A stretch of 64,000 nt of DNA from Chitinophaga dinghuensis. GTDB lineage: Bacteria > Bacteroidota > Bacteroidia > Chitinophagales > Chitinophagaceae. The DNA lies in contig NZ_QLMA01000007.1 of NCBI RefSeq assembly GCF_003259435.1, positions 372,001-436,000 on the forward strand, read 5' to 3'. Positions 43,290 through 53,700 of the stretch are shown piece after piece (position 1 is the first letter of the stretch; each line of letters begins with the position of its first letter). A program made the position numbers and the translations under genes. The notes below the pieces were generated by a model. It was not told the DNA's origin and did not search any database. It worked only from the letters and a program-made list of their open reading frames with translations.

Positions 43290-46200
43290 TTATCGAATTA
43301 AGTTAACAGCTCCTTTTTTATTGATGACAGCGCCATTCTGCATGGTCGCTTTTAACGCGTACACATAGACGCCTACAGGCTGCTGGCGGCCTTTGAAGGT
43401 ACCATCCCAACCTTTGGTGATATCATTGCTGGAGTATACCATTTCACCCCATTGCGTGTATACCTGTAGTTCTATTGATTTGACAGAAGATCCATATACG
43501 CGGAACACATCATTTTTACCGTCGCCATTTGGTGTGAAGGCATTTGGTACGAAGAAGTCTTCATTGTTTGGAAGGATGTTCAGTGTCAGCGTAGCGCTGG
43601 AAGTACATCCTGTAGCGGAGGTGGCATCTGTTTTGATCAGCAGACTGGCAGGTTGCGCCGGCGTAATGGTTTGCTGTTTGGCAGATTGATTAGAGAACAG
43701 GGTAGCTGGAGACCATGCTGTAACATTATAGGTAGCGGTATTAGCCGTTGTCTGTATTGTCAGCGGGAGTCCGGCGATGAATGGTTCACCGCTGGCAGTG
43801 AGGGAGAGCTGGAAGTCTTCCACCTTCATCGTTACCTGTGCGCTGTTCGTACAGCCGTTGCTGTTAACCGTGTAGGTAATAATAGCAGAACCTGCTGCTT
43901 TACCGGTTACCAGTCCGTTAGGATCTACACTCAGAATAGAATTATTACTGCTGCTCCAGGTACCGCCTGCAGTCGCGTTGTTCAGCTGCAGCGTTTTGTT
44001 TATACAGATATCCTGAGCGCCGGTGATAGCAGGAACAACAGGAATATCATTAACCGTTACAGCATAATTTGCCGGCGTGCTACCGCAAGCGTTAGTAAGG
44101 GTGTAAGTCAGAACCACATTACCAGCTGCCATACCGGTCACTACGCCTGCATTGCTGATGGTGGCGATGGCCGCATTGGAGGTAGTCCATGTACCGCCGG
44201 TAGCTGTATTGGAAAGGGTAATGCTGTTGTTTTTGCAGACAGTCGTAGGGCCGGTAACCGGAGGAACTACCGGAGGAGCTGCTACTGTAATATTAAAGGT
44301 TTTGGTAGTAGTACCGCAGCTATTGGTGACAGCATAACTGATGACTGCATTGCCGGTGGCGATTCCAGTCACCAGGCCGGTGTTGCTGATAGTAGCAATG
44401 GTATTAGCACTGCTGGACCAGGCGCCGCCGGGAGTTGTATTGGTTAGCGTGGTAGTGGCTCCCAGGCAAACGGTATTATTACCGGAAATGGCTGCTACAA
44501 CTGGAACATCATTCACGGTTACGTTGAAGTTTACAACGGTAGCGCCGCAGCTGTTGGTAACAGTATAGGTAATGACAGTAGTTCCTGCGGAGAGGGCCGT
44601 TGCCAGGCCGCTTGCGTTGATACTGGCCACTGCGCTGTTGCTGCTGCCCCATGTACCGCCAGTCGTGCTGTTACTGAATTGGGCCGTTGCGTTAACGCAG
44701 AGTGTAGCCGTTCCGGTGATCGCATTTACCTGCGGTTTATCATTTACGGTGATATTGAATGTTTGTGCAGATGTACCGCAGGAGTTTGTGACAGTATAAG
44801 TCATAGTAGCCATACCAGTGGCGATGGCTGTTACTTTGCCTGTATTGTCAATAGTAGCTACGCTGGTGTTGTTACTGGACCATGAGCCGCCACTTAAACT
44901 ATTGTTGAGGGTGGTGGTAGCGCCTACGCAGAGTGTATTCGTTCCCGTTACAGGAGGCACATTGGGTTTATCCGTTACCGTGAGTGTCTGTGTTTTGATC
45001 GTATTGCCGCAACCGTTAGTGACTGTATAGGAGATAACAGCAGTACCTGCTGCAACGCCTGTTACCATTCCGGTATTATCCACAGTAGCCACTGCGTTGT
45101 TGCCAGAGCTCCAGGTTCCGCCAGGAGTGGTATTGGAAAGGGTTGTAGTGGCATTGACACAAAGCGTGTTACTACCAGTGATGGCAGCAACAACAGGAAC
45201 ATCATTTACTGTGAAATTAGCAGTAGCTGCGTTAGTACCACATGTGTTAGTGACAGTATAGGTAATTACCACATTTCCGGCGGTCACGCCAGTTACATTT
45301 CCGGAAGGATTAGCGATGGTAGCAATTGCAGGATCGCTGCTGCTCCAAACGCCGCCGGGAGTACTGTTGACGAGCACGGTGCTGTTGCCGACGCAAACAT
45401 TATTATTACCGGAGATAGCAGCTGCAATAGGGGCCGCGTTCACGGTAACATTCAGTGTAACCGCGGTATTACCGCAGGTATTATTGACGGTATAAGTGAT
45501 GGTAGCGATACCGGCTGAGATACCTGTTACAGTGCCGACGTTATCCACCGTGGCGATGCTGGTGTTGCTGGAAGTCCAGGTACCGCCTGTGGTGGCGCTG
45601 TTCAGTGCAGTAGTAGCACCGATACAGATCGTGTTGCCGCCGGTGATTGGCGCTACCGATGGTTTGTCGTCTACCGTTATTACCATGGTTCGGTTAATGT
45701 TACCACAACCACTGGTGACAGTATAGGAAATAGTGGCAGTACCGCTTTGCAGGCCGGTAACGAGGCCATTTACATCCACCGTGGCGATGGTGTTATTGCT
45801 GGAGTTCCAGGTACCGCCCGGGGTTGTATTGCTGAGTTGCGTAGTGTTACCAGCACAAACGGTGTTTGATCCGGTGATGGCCGCTACTACAGGAGCATTG
45901 CTGACAGTCACATTGGAAGTGACCTGCGTCTGGCCGCATGTATTGGAGACCGTATAGGTGATGGTGACAGTACCGGCAGCGATCCCTGAAACCACTCCTG
46001 TGGATGGATCTATAGTCGCGATGAGATCGTCGCTGGAAGTCCATGTACCGCCGGTAGTGGTGTTGGTAAGGGTGATATTGTCGTTGGCACAAACAGAAGT
46101 AGGGCCAGTGATGGCTGCTACTGTCGGTTTATCCGTTACCGTTATACTCTGGGTGGCAGATGCATTGCCGCAGGAGTTGGATAGGGTATAAGTAATGACC

Positions 46201-47447
46201 GCGTTACCGATTTGGATGCCGGAAACGGCGCCAGTAGCGATATCCACTGTAGCGATCGTATTATCGGAGGAAGTCCATTGACCTCCGCCAGGAGTGCCGG
46301 AAAGCGTGATATTACTGCCTGCGCAAACGGTTGCCAGTCCGGTAATAGTAGGTGTAGCGGGTTTATCAGCCACCGTTACTTGTTGTGTTTGGGTGGAGTT
46401 ACCACAGCTACCTGTTACGGTGTAGGTGATGGTAACGATACCTGCTTTTACGCCGGTTACAACGCCGGTAGTAGGATCTATTGTTGCAATAGTATTATCG
46501 CTGCTGCTCCAGGTACCGCCTGAAGTGGTGTTGGATAATGTGAGCGTAGCGCTGACGCAGACGGTATTTCCACCGGTGATAGGGTCCAGCGGAGTGGAAG
46601 AAGGATTGACTTTCATCGCGTCGATCCAGGCTTGGTTGGCGACGGAGTTTCCTTTACCGGGCGTTTCATCTACCAGTGCATTCCCAATTTTCCAGCTAGC
46701 CGCAACAGTATATTTATCATCAGACAGATAGGCATTTTTGTTGGCCGCCACTGCGCCGAGTTGCACGTGAGGCGTTTTAAACGGAGCTGTTGGCGTCAAT
46801 CCAAATGTCACCGAATGAAATGGGTTCGACAGATTTGCTGGACTGGTAACGATCACGGCATCGCCGCTATTGCTAAGTCCAAGTTGATTTCCCCAGGAAC
46901 TGGCAGCAGGAATAGTCGCGGAATATCCGGTAGTAGGATAGGTGTAGGTGGATGAAGAAGGAGAGGATGGGGAGCCTGTATGTAATTCTACTAAACTATT
47001 GACAAGCGCAATTTTTGGTCCGGCGTTAAATATGGGAATAACATATACGCCATCGCCGTTGGAATCGTCCGGATCATCCGGCAGTGTGTTTTTGATGGTG
47101 GTGTTTACATCTGTTGGAGAGGCAGTACTATTGGCATTATACAGTACAATTATGGACCCAAAGGGAACATTTTTCCATACGTTACTATTGGTGAATCGCA
47201 GGTGTCCTTGTGCGATACCGGTACTGTTGCCTCCGTACCAGCCGTTCTGGTCATCTACAATCCAGCCGCGGATGTCGGCTGTTGTTTCGGTACAGGTTCT
47301 GGTACCTACTACGACGAGCTCGAAATATTCTCTGGCGCCGCCGTCGCCTTGTGAAAATTCGTTTACAACGATACCTTTAAACTGTGCCCTCGCAGCACAG
47401 CAAAAGAAAAGGATAAATAAGAGATTTAGCGTAAAACATCTAATCAT
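43290..47447 (-). CDS. Giant Ig-repeat adhesin with gliding-motility-type C-terminal domain
   Basis: Secreted surface protein of 1385 residues. The ATG at 47447 gives a good signal peptide (ending ARAQ); a TTG two codons upstream is less likely. An N-terminal lamin-tail-like domain (GIVVNEFSQGDGGAREYFEL) covers about residues 20-290, then 12 Ig-like BIG2-type repeats of 77-78 residues, then a linker and the CHU_C/type B sorting domain (VPNAFTPNGDGKNDVF; WDGTFKGRQQPVGVYVY). Each repeat has two cysteines that could form a disulfide. Cargo of the type IX system encoded downstream; adhesion is inferred. Confidence 0.92.
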   Translation of the reverse strand: MIRCFTLNLLFILFFCCAARAQFKGIVVNEFSQGDGGAREYFELVVVGTRTCTETTADIRGWIVDDQNGWYGGNSTGIAQGHLRFTNSNVWKNVPFGSIIVLYNANSTASPTDVNTTIKNTLPDDPDDSNGDGVYVIPIFNAGPKIALVNSLVELHTGSPSSPSSSTYTYPTTGYSATIPAASSWGNQLGLSNSGDAVIVTSPANLSNPFHSVTFGLTPTAPFKTPHVQLGAVAANKNAYLSDDKYTVAASWKIGNALVDETPGKGNSVANQAWIDAMKVNPSSTPLDPITGGNTVCVSATLTLSNTTSGGTWSSSDNTIATIDPTTGVVTGVKAGIVTITYTVTGSCGNSTQTQQVTVADKPATPTITGLATVCAGSNITLSGTPGGGQWTSSDNTIATVDIATGAVSGIQIGNAVITYTLSNSCGNASATQSITVTDKPTVAAITGPTSVCANDNITLTNTTTGGTWTSSDDLIATIDPSTGVVSGIAAGTVTITYTVSNTCGQTQVTSNVTVSNAPVVAAITGSNTVCAGNTTQLSNTTPGGTWNSSNNTIATVDVNGLVTGLQSGTATISYTVTSGCGNINRTMVITVDDKPSVAPITGGNTICIGATTALNSATTGGTWTSSNTSIATVDNVGTVTGISAGIATITYTVNNTCGNTAVTLNVTVNAAPIAAAISGNNNVCVGNSTVLVNSTPGGVWSSSDPAIATIANPSGNVTGVTAGNVVITYTVTNTCGTNAATANFTVNDVPVVAAITGSNTLCVNATTTLSNTTPGGTWSSGNNAVATVDNTGMVTGVAAGTAVISYTVTNGCGNTIKTQTLTVTDKPNVPPVTGTNTLCVGATTTLNNSLSGGSWSSNNTSVATIDNTGKVTAIATGMATMTYTVTNSCGTSAQTFNITVNDKPQVNAITGTATLCVNATAQFSNSTTGGTWGSSNSAVASINASGLATALSAGTTVITYTVTNSCGATVVNFNVTVNDVPVVAAISGNNTVCLGATTTLTNTTPGGAWSSSANTIATISNTGLVTGIATGNAVISYAVTNSCGTTTKTFNITVAAPPVVPPVTGPTTVCKNNSITLSNTATGGTWTTSNAAIATISNAGVVTGMAAGNVVLTYTLTNACGSTPANYAVTVNDIPVVPAITGAQDICINKTLQLNNATAGGTWSSSNNSILSVDPNGLVTGKAAGSAIITYTVNSNGCTNSAQVTMKVEDFQLSLTASGEPFIAGLPLTIQTTANTATYNVTAWSPATLFSNQSAKQQTITPAQPASLLIKTDATSATGCTSSATLTLNILPNNEDFFVPNAFTPNGDGKNDVFRVYGSSVKSIELQVYTQWGEMVYSSNDITKGWDGTFKGRQQPVGVYVYALKATMQNGAVINKKGAVNLIR
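43815..46577 (-). repeat. Twelve tandem coding repeats of 231-234 bp
   Basis: In-frame repeats of the adhesin, each coding for 77-78 residues with the pattern TGxxTVCxxxTxxL, GGTWSSSN, IATVD, GxVTGxxAGxxxITYTVTNxCG and a proline-rich linker. The DNA copies have diverged, so the array is old or selected for protein structure. The first three copies carry an extra residue in the DPTTG turn. Confidence 0.9.
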
Positions 47448-47463
47448 GCGCAAAAATTTCCGG

Positions 47464-47471
47464 CAAAAGTA
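47464..47471 (-). promoter_or_regulatory. Possible -7 element of the type IX operon
   Basis: TACTTTTG on the minus strand matches TAnnTTTG, but the -33 region is weak (TTA with 20-base spacing), and the transcript leader would be only about 10 bases. The next 90 bases upstream are almost pure A/T. Confidence 0.35.
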
Positions 47472-47731
47472 TCTGGGACGTGTTAAGCGAATAATTAGTA
47501 ATTATTATTAAATTATTACTTTATAATATTTATATATTATAATATATTGAATAAAATAATAAATTAAAATTAAATGAAATGTTTTCTTGAAGTCTGATAG
47601 ATAACGGAATTGTCACGGGTAAGTTATAGATGGAGCGGTAATACAGATTTACCCGTTTCTGGGTGAATATTACCAGGGGCTTTCACTTCCAGGAATAGCA
47701 GCCTATTTTATTGTGCCTATATTCATCAGTT

Positions 47732-48841
47732 ATGGAGAACAACTTACTAAAGACGAAACAACATTTTGAAGTACTGGATGGGCTGCGAGGATTGGCAGCC
47801 CTTTCTATTGTGGTATTTCATTTGTATGAGTTTATGACGCCCGACTATACTAAAAGTCCGATTGGTCATGGTTACCTGGCAGTAGATTTTTTCTTTTGTT
47901 TATCGGGGTTTGTGATTGGATATGCTTATGATGAAAGGGCGCTGAAGCTGGGATTAAAAACCTTTTTCGTCAATCGTTTGATTCGTTTGCATCCTATGGT
48001 GATATGGGGAAGTGTGATTGGATTATTGGGATATGTTTTAGATCCGTATATAGGAGTCGGTTCTGTGACAGAGGCAGGTACTGTAAAAATAATAGCTGCT
48101 TTTCTCTGTTCATTGCTGATGTTGCCATTTCCCTGGTTACCAGGAAGAGGGGGTGGGTTGTTTCCTTATAATACGCCGGCATGGTCACTTTTAATGGAAT
48201 ATGTCATTAACATCGTATATGGGTTACTGTTAGTACGCATAGGCAGACGCTGGTTGTTGGGCCTCCTGGTGCTTTCTGCGGTTTGGATTGCAGCAGTAGC
48301 CAGGCACAGAGGATGGATTATTACCGGATGGGATGCGCCTACTTTCCTGGATGGATTTGCCAGGGTTACTTTCTCTTTCCTTGCAGGATTAACGGTATTC
48401 CGTTTTAACCTGGTCATTAAAAACAGGTTGCATTGTCTGCTGTTAGGGGTGTTGTTGATGGGCGTATTCGTGTCTCCCCATATGCTGAATGACTGGATAG
48501 CTGAAATGATAATGGTAATGTTCGTGTTCCCGTTACTGTTATCTCTTGGCGCTGGCGCCACTGTCAGCGGTTGGTGGCGGAATTGTTGTGTTATTACAGG
48601 TAGGCTGTCATATCCTTTATATATGACGCATATCTGGGCGGTGTGGTTGTTTGGGAATTATGTTATGAAGACGAAACCAGGCATGAATGAAATGTACCTT
48701 ACAGCGGGGATCGTGTTTGCAGGTTCCCTATTGATGGCTTATGTAGCCATGCGGTTTTATGATGAACCTGTAAGGAGATGGCTGACAGACAAGGTGGCTG
48801 GTCGCGCCAGTAAGCAAGACATGCAGAAGGTATTGTCCTGA
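47732..48841 (+). CDS. Acyltransferase 3 family membrane protein (OafA-like)
   Basis: Integral membrane acyltransferase of 369 residues that O-acylates sugars of the cell envelope or secreted glycans. The ATG at 47732 is chosen (MENNLLKTKQHFEVLDG); a TTG lies 21 bases upstream. The family start FEVLDGLRGLAALSIVVFHL includes the conserved His of the active site, and about ten membrane spans follow. YDEPVRRWL near the end is typical. It has no fused SGNH domain. The acceptor is unknown. Confidence 0.92.
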   Translation: MENNLLKTKQHFEVLDGLRGLAALSIVVFHLYEFMTPDYTKSPIGHGYLAVDFFFCLSGFVIGYAYDERALKLGLKTFFVNRLIRLHPMVIWGSVIGLLGYVLDPYIGVGSVTEAGTVKIIAAFLCSLLMLPFPWLPGRGGGLFPYNTPAWSLLMEYVINIVYGLLLVRIGRRWLLGLLVLSAVWIAAVARHRGWIITGWDAPTFLDGFARVTFSFLAGLTVFRFNLVIKNRLHCLLLGVLLMGVFVSPHMLNDWIAEMIMVMFVFPLLLSLGAGATVSGWWRNCCVITGRLSYPLYMTHIWAVWLFGNYVMKTKPGMNEMYLTAGIVFAGSLLMAYVAMRFYDEPVRRWLTDKVAGRASKQDMQKVLS

Positions 48842-48945
48842 TGGCGGATGGTTGATTAAAGAGATTGTACTTATGTTTCTGATAAAATCTTTTGAAGGTT
48901 TATAAATTTTTGTATCATTACATCATCCCTATTAGGATGCATTAA

Positions 48946-49497
48946 ATGAAAGACGTTTTTCCCTATTCCCCGGCACAGGTTACGGAAGCTTTTCGTAATC
49001 GGGACATACAAATCTTTCAGGAATTATATAAAGCATATAGTGAAGAGCTATATCTGTTGGCACATCATTGGGTAAAAGACAGTGATCTGGCCAGGGATAT
49101 TGTTCATAATTTGTTTGTTCATCTTTGGGAGAAGGCGGATCAGGTTATTATTGAGGGACAGGTAAAGCATTATTTATTCCGGGCGGTAAGCAACCGGTCG
49201 TTGAATGAACTGAAACGACGAAAGCGGCATGTAGGGGAAGAATTACTACAGTTCCAGGCGGATGAGCAGTCATTTCACCATATGGCTGATTATGTCCTTT
49301 TTCAGCGGGAGCTGATGCAGCATTTACAGGGGTTGCCACCCCGTTGCAGGGAAATTTTTCTGCTCAGTCGCATACATGGGCTGGAACCGGCGGAAATCGC
49401 GTCTCAGCTTAATATCTCTCTCAATACCGTTTACTTTCAATTATCTATCGCCCTTAAATCTCTTCGGGTATCCCTCCTCGGGAAAAAAAAATTATAA
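48946..49497 (+). CDS. ECF RNA polymerase sigma-70 factor
   Basis: Extracytoplasmic-function sigma factor of 183 residues. Region 2: FQELYKAYSEELYLLAHHWV and DLARDIVHNLFVHLWEKAD. Region 4: LPPRCREIFLLSRIHGLEPA and EIASQLNISLNTVYFQLSIA. It is followed by a FecR anti-sigma gene and a SusC gene with an STN domain, the standard Bacteroidota surface-signalling set: glycan binding at SusC releases the sigma factor, which activates the locus. Confidence 0.95.
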   Translation: MKDVFPYSPAQVTEAFRNRDIQIFQELYKAYSEELYLLAHHWVKDSDLARDIVHNLFVHLWEKADQVIIEGQVKHYLFRAVSNRSLNELKRRKRHVGEELLQFQADEQSFHHMADYVLFQRELMQHLQGLPPRCREIFLLSRIHGLEPAEIASQLNISLNTVYFQLSIALKSLRVSLLGKKKL

Positions 49498-49544
49498 AAG
49501 TATCAAAGTTTAGGTTTCCTGGATTGTCATTATAGTATACGCAT

Positions 49545-50519
49545 ATGGAGCAACATATCAACGATACTATCATAGCCTACCTGAATGATCCGGGTAACCA
49601 GGAGCTGGCCAATTCACTTGAACCCTGGCTGAATGCCTCTGCCGACAACCGACAGTTGTTTGAGGAGATGCGTCAGGTTTGGGAGTCTGCTGGTCAGTTG
49701 CCACAGGAATTCTCTTCTCAGAAAGGATGGGAATTGTTGCAGGAGCAATTGACGGTCGTTCCAAAATCAACTATGCGCGTGCGATCGGTGAACCAGGTAT
49801 GGTGGCGTGTGGCTGCAGTAGTATTTCCTTTATTGGTACTGACAGGCATATGGTACTCTCACAATACCTCGTCAGCAGCATGGCATACCTTTGTAGCCAG
49901 CCGTAATGGAATTGACAGCGTATTGCTGGAGGATGGCTCTCAGATAATATTGCGTCCGGGGACCACTGTATTATGGCGTTTTAATTCCTCCAAAAGGGAA
50001 GTGAAAATGCAGCAGGGAGAAGCTTTTGTGAAGGTAGCAAAAGATGCTACCCGCGCTTTCTCGGTACAACTGCCCAATGGAACCGTCACCGTATTAGGCA
50101 CCTCCTTTAATATTAAATCAACGCTTCGCTATAGTGATGTTGCGGTCAGGGAGGGTCGGGTAAGTATCAGCGGCAATAAAGGAACATCTACTATTCTGAC
50201 AGCTGGCGATCTCGCCGTTATTGATTCAGCAGGGATGGTAAGTAAGTCGGCCGGAAATTATGCATACCGCAGTAACTGGACGAATCCGCAGCTTCGCTTC
50301 CGCAATATGAAACTAGATCAGGTGGTTCGTATCATGGAATCGGCTTATCAGATTAAAATAGCGATACAAGATAGCAGGTTATCTGCGATATCATTAAATG
50401 CGGATTTCTCTGAAGTTACACGGGAAGTCGCGCTGGAGGAGCTTGCCGTGTTATTGAATACAGATCTTAAACACCTGTCAGACAGCACATATCAATTAGG
50501 AACGTCAGAAACAAAATAA
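49545..50519 (+). CDS. FecR family anti-sigma factor
   Basis: Single-span inner-membrane regulator of 324 residues. A cytoplasmic N-terminal domain (about 1-83) binds the sigma factor, one span follows (VWWRVAAVVFPLLVLTGIWY, about 85-104), then the periplasmic FecR domain (VLLEDGSQIILRPGTTVLWR; GEAFVKVAKD; VLGTSFNIK) and a C-terminal DUF4974-type STN-like domain (RFRNMKLDQVVRIMESAYQI). The periplasmic part contacts the STN domain of the SusC encoded next. It starts 47 bases after the sigma gene. Confidence 0.95.
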   Translation: MEQHINDTIIAYLNDPGNQELANSLEPWLNASADNRQLFEEMRQVWESAGQLPQEFSSQKGWELLQEQLTVVPKSTMRVRSVNQVWWRVAAVVFPLLVLTGIWYSHNTSSAAWHTFVASRNGIDSVLLEDGSQIILRPGTTVLWRFNSSKREVKMQQGEAFVKVAKDATRAFSVQLPNGTVTVLGTSFNIKSTLRYSDVAVREGRVSISGNKGTSTILTAGDLAVIDSAGMVSKSAGNYAYRSNWTNPQLRFRNMKLDQVVRIMESAYQIKIAIQDSRLSAISLNADFSEVTREVALEELAVLLNTDLKHLSDSTYQLGTSETK

Positions 50520-50752
50520 TGCCTAATAGCACATATTGTCAATAAACCAGAATCGATCAAAAGTTAATTAACAACCAGGGTCAAGGGAATCGCAGCTACC
50601 ACAACTGTTAGTCACGCTCGGATGTAATCTCCCGATCAGCATTGTATTACTGCCTGTTGAATGGCGCAGCTGTTATCAGCTGTAGGCTGCTTCATGTCAG
50701 CATGGAAGAGGTATGCCAGGATCTTGACAAGTTTTTTAAAACACGAAAATCA

Positions 50753-53700
50753 ATGAGAATCATTTGTCGTATACTCGTTGCCATTGTCTTGCTTTGCAGC
50801 TGTGGCCGACTGTTGGCACAAGATAAAACAGATCCCCTACGCATAAAAATTGCGTTGGATGTCAAGGATATGGCGGTGCAGGATATCCTTACTGTTATAG
50901 AGCGTCAGGCTGGTGTGTCTTTCGCCTATACGCAGTCTGTAGTAGCTAATTTGCCCAAACGCTCCTTTCATGAAAAACAAGTAGCCGTTGGCGTTATACT
51001 GGAAAACATTTTTCCGGCTGTAAAATATACTATCCGCGCAATTGGCAAACAGATAATGATCCGTGAAACGGTTAGTCACCGCTTAACTTTGGGCGATTCG
51101 TTGCCTGCGCCCAAAGTGGTGGATATGAATACTGTTGTGGTCACTGCTTTGGGATTGGGTCGTCAGGAACGATCTCTCGGTTACGCATATACGAATATTA
51201 AAGGTAGCGAACTAACAACAGCCCGCGAGAATAATCCCCTGGAAGCCCTCAGCGGAAGAGTGGCAGGATTGGATGTAAATGCCACTAATAGCGGTGTAGG
51301 TGGTTCTGTAAAAGTGACCTTGCGCGGGGTGAAGATAATAGGGGGAGATAACCAGCCGTTATACGTTATTGATGGAGTACCTGCCAGTAATTCCTCTGCA
51401 GGCCAGGCAGATAAGTATGGCGGTTATGATCTGGGGGATGGCTCCTCTATTATTAACCCGGATGAAATAGCCACTATTTCCGTGCTGAAAGGAGGCGCTG
51501 CCACCGCGTTGTATGGCAGTCGCGCAGCGAATGGCGTTATTCTTATTACTACTAAGAAGGGCTCTGGTAAGGGGCTGGAAGTGGAATTGAATTCCAATGC
51601 AGTAGTGGAGAGTATTAACAATAGTTATGATTTCCAGGAAATATATGGCAGTGGGAGAGACGGAATGCTCCCCAAAGATGCCGCTACCGCTCAGGGCTAT
51701 GCACAGTCCAGCTGGGGCCCGAAAATGAGCAAAGACAGCCTTGTCTGGCTATGGAATGGTACGCAGGTCCCTTATGTAGATGCCAGGAACTCCATCAAGA
51801 AATTTTTCAGAACAGGATTAACCTTAACCAATTCTGTTTCCGTTTCTTCCGGTAATGAACAGACACAATTAAGATTAACGTATACTAATCTGCATAACAA
51901 CGATATTGTGCCTCAGAGTGGTCTGCAACGACATAATCTCGCACTGAGGGGTACCAGTAGGCTTACCTCCAAACTGAGTCTGGATGCAAAGATTGCTTAT
52001 CTCAATGAGAAAGTGGATAACAGACCTGCTTTGTCTGATAATCCCAATAATATTGGTTATGTATTGAGTGGAATTGCGCCGAATATTGATATTAACTGGT
52101 TGAAAAATTACAAAGATCCGGTTACCGGAAAGTATATCAACTGGAATAATAATCCCTACCAGGTTAATCCATACTGGGCCATTAATGAACAACCCAATAG
52201 CAGTCAACAAGACAGGCTGAATGGATTTGTACAGTTGAAATATCAGCTGTTACCGGAGCTCTCTGTGCAAGGCAGGATAGGAACTGATTTCACCCGTTTT
52301 AGTTTTAGAGAGTTTATGGAGGCAACCACACCATTCAATGAATCAGGTATGATTGTGCTGAAAGACAGGTCCCTGCGGGAAACCAATGGGGAACTGATGC
52401 TGAATTTTGGTAAGCAGGTTAAAAGATGGTGGATAGGCGCCAACCTGGGTACTAATCGCATGGATTATAACGATAATCAGCTGATCACCACCGGTAGAGA
52501 TATTAGTGTGAAAGGCGTACAGAGTATTAATAATTTCCAGACGAAAATCAGTACAGAAATGATTTCCCGGAAACGTATCAATTCTGTGTATGGAGCCGTG
52601 AATCTGGCATTTGACCGATTAATTTATCTGGACATTACCGGGCGTAATGATTGGTCATCCACACTGGCCGCCGGACATAACTCCTTCTTTTATCCCTCAG
52701 TGTCCACCAGTTTTGTATTCTCTGAATTAATGCCGCATATGGACTGGCTGACCTTTGGGAAGTTGCGGCTTTCCATTGCACAAACAGGAACAGATGCAGT
52801 AGATCCTTATCAGCTGAAATTAACCTATGGCAGCAATACGGATATGCCGACCGTAGGGGGCTATGCAATTGGTGGCGTAGCAGTAGACAAGGTTCCGTTT
52901 TACGAGCTGAAACCCAGTATTAGCAGGGCGTATGAGGCTGGAGTTAATCTTGTCTTCCTGCAAAACCGGTTAAACCTGGACGTCACCTGGTACCAGTCCA
53001 ATACCCGTAACCAGATACTGAATGCGCCTATATCTTCCACCAGTGGTTACACTACTGCCGTTATCAATTCCGGGAATGTACGTAACAGAGGGATAGAAGT
53101 AACGGTCATGGCTAAACCAGTGGTATCCAAAAATTTCAACTGGGATCTGGGATTCAATTTTGCCCGTAACAGGAATAAAATACTTGCATTGAGTCCGCTT
53201 GTTTCCGGTTATTACACCCTTGCTTCTGCACGTTGGGCCAATGCCTCTATTGTAGCGCAGGAAGGCCAGGAATACGGCATGATAGTAGGACGGAAATTTC
53301 TCCGCAATGATCAGGGACAACTCATCCTCGATGCTAATAACCTGCCACAGTATGATGCCACAGATGCGCGACTGGGTAATGGGCAGTATAACTGGATTGG
53401 AGGGATTACCAACCGCTTCTCTTACAAACATTTTTCGCTGAATGTATTATTGGATATCAAGCAAGGAGGCAATATTTACTCCATGACGAATCTGCTGGCC
53501 TATGCCAACGGCCGGCAAAAAGGTACAGTTGAAGGGCGTGATGAATGGGCCGCATCTGAAAAAGCGCGATTGGCAGCAGGCAAGTCACCCGATCAGTGGA
53601 CGGCAACCGGAGGGCTTCCTGTGACTGGCGTACAGCAGACTGGAACGGATGCCAATGGAAAACCTGTGTATACCAATGTGAACGCCTATGTAAATCCACA

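Noticed and set aside
43815..46577. Regular repeats that could suggest a repeat array such as CRISPR
   Set aside because: Units are 231-234 bp, diverged and in frame; they encode Ig-like domains of one adhesin, and there are no short identical repeats with unique spacers or cas genes.
43653..46731. Long open frames on the plus strand opposite the adhesin
   Set aside because: They are by-products of biased codons in the Thr/Ser/Gly/Val-rich repeats; their translations are low-complexity and lack any domain or start context.
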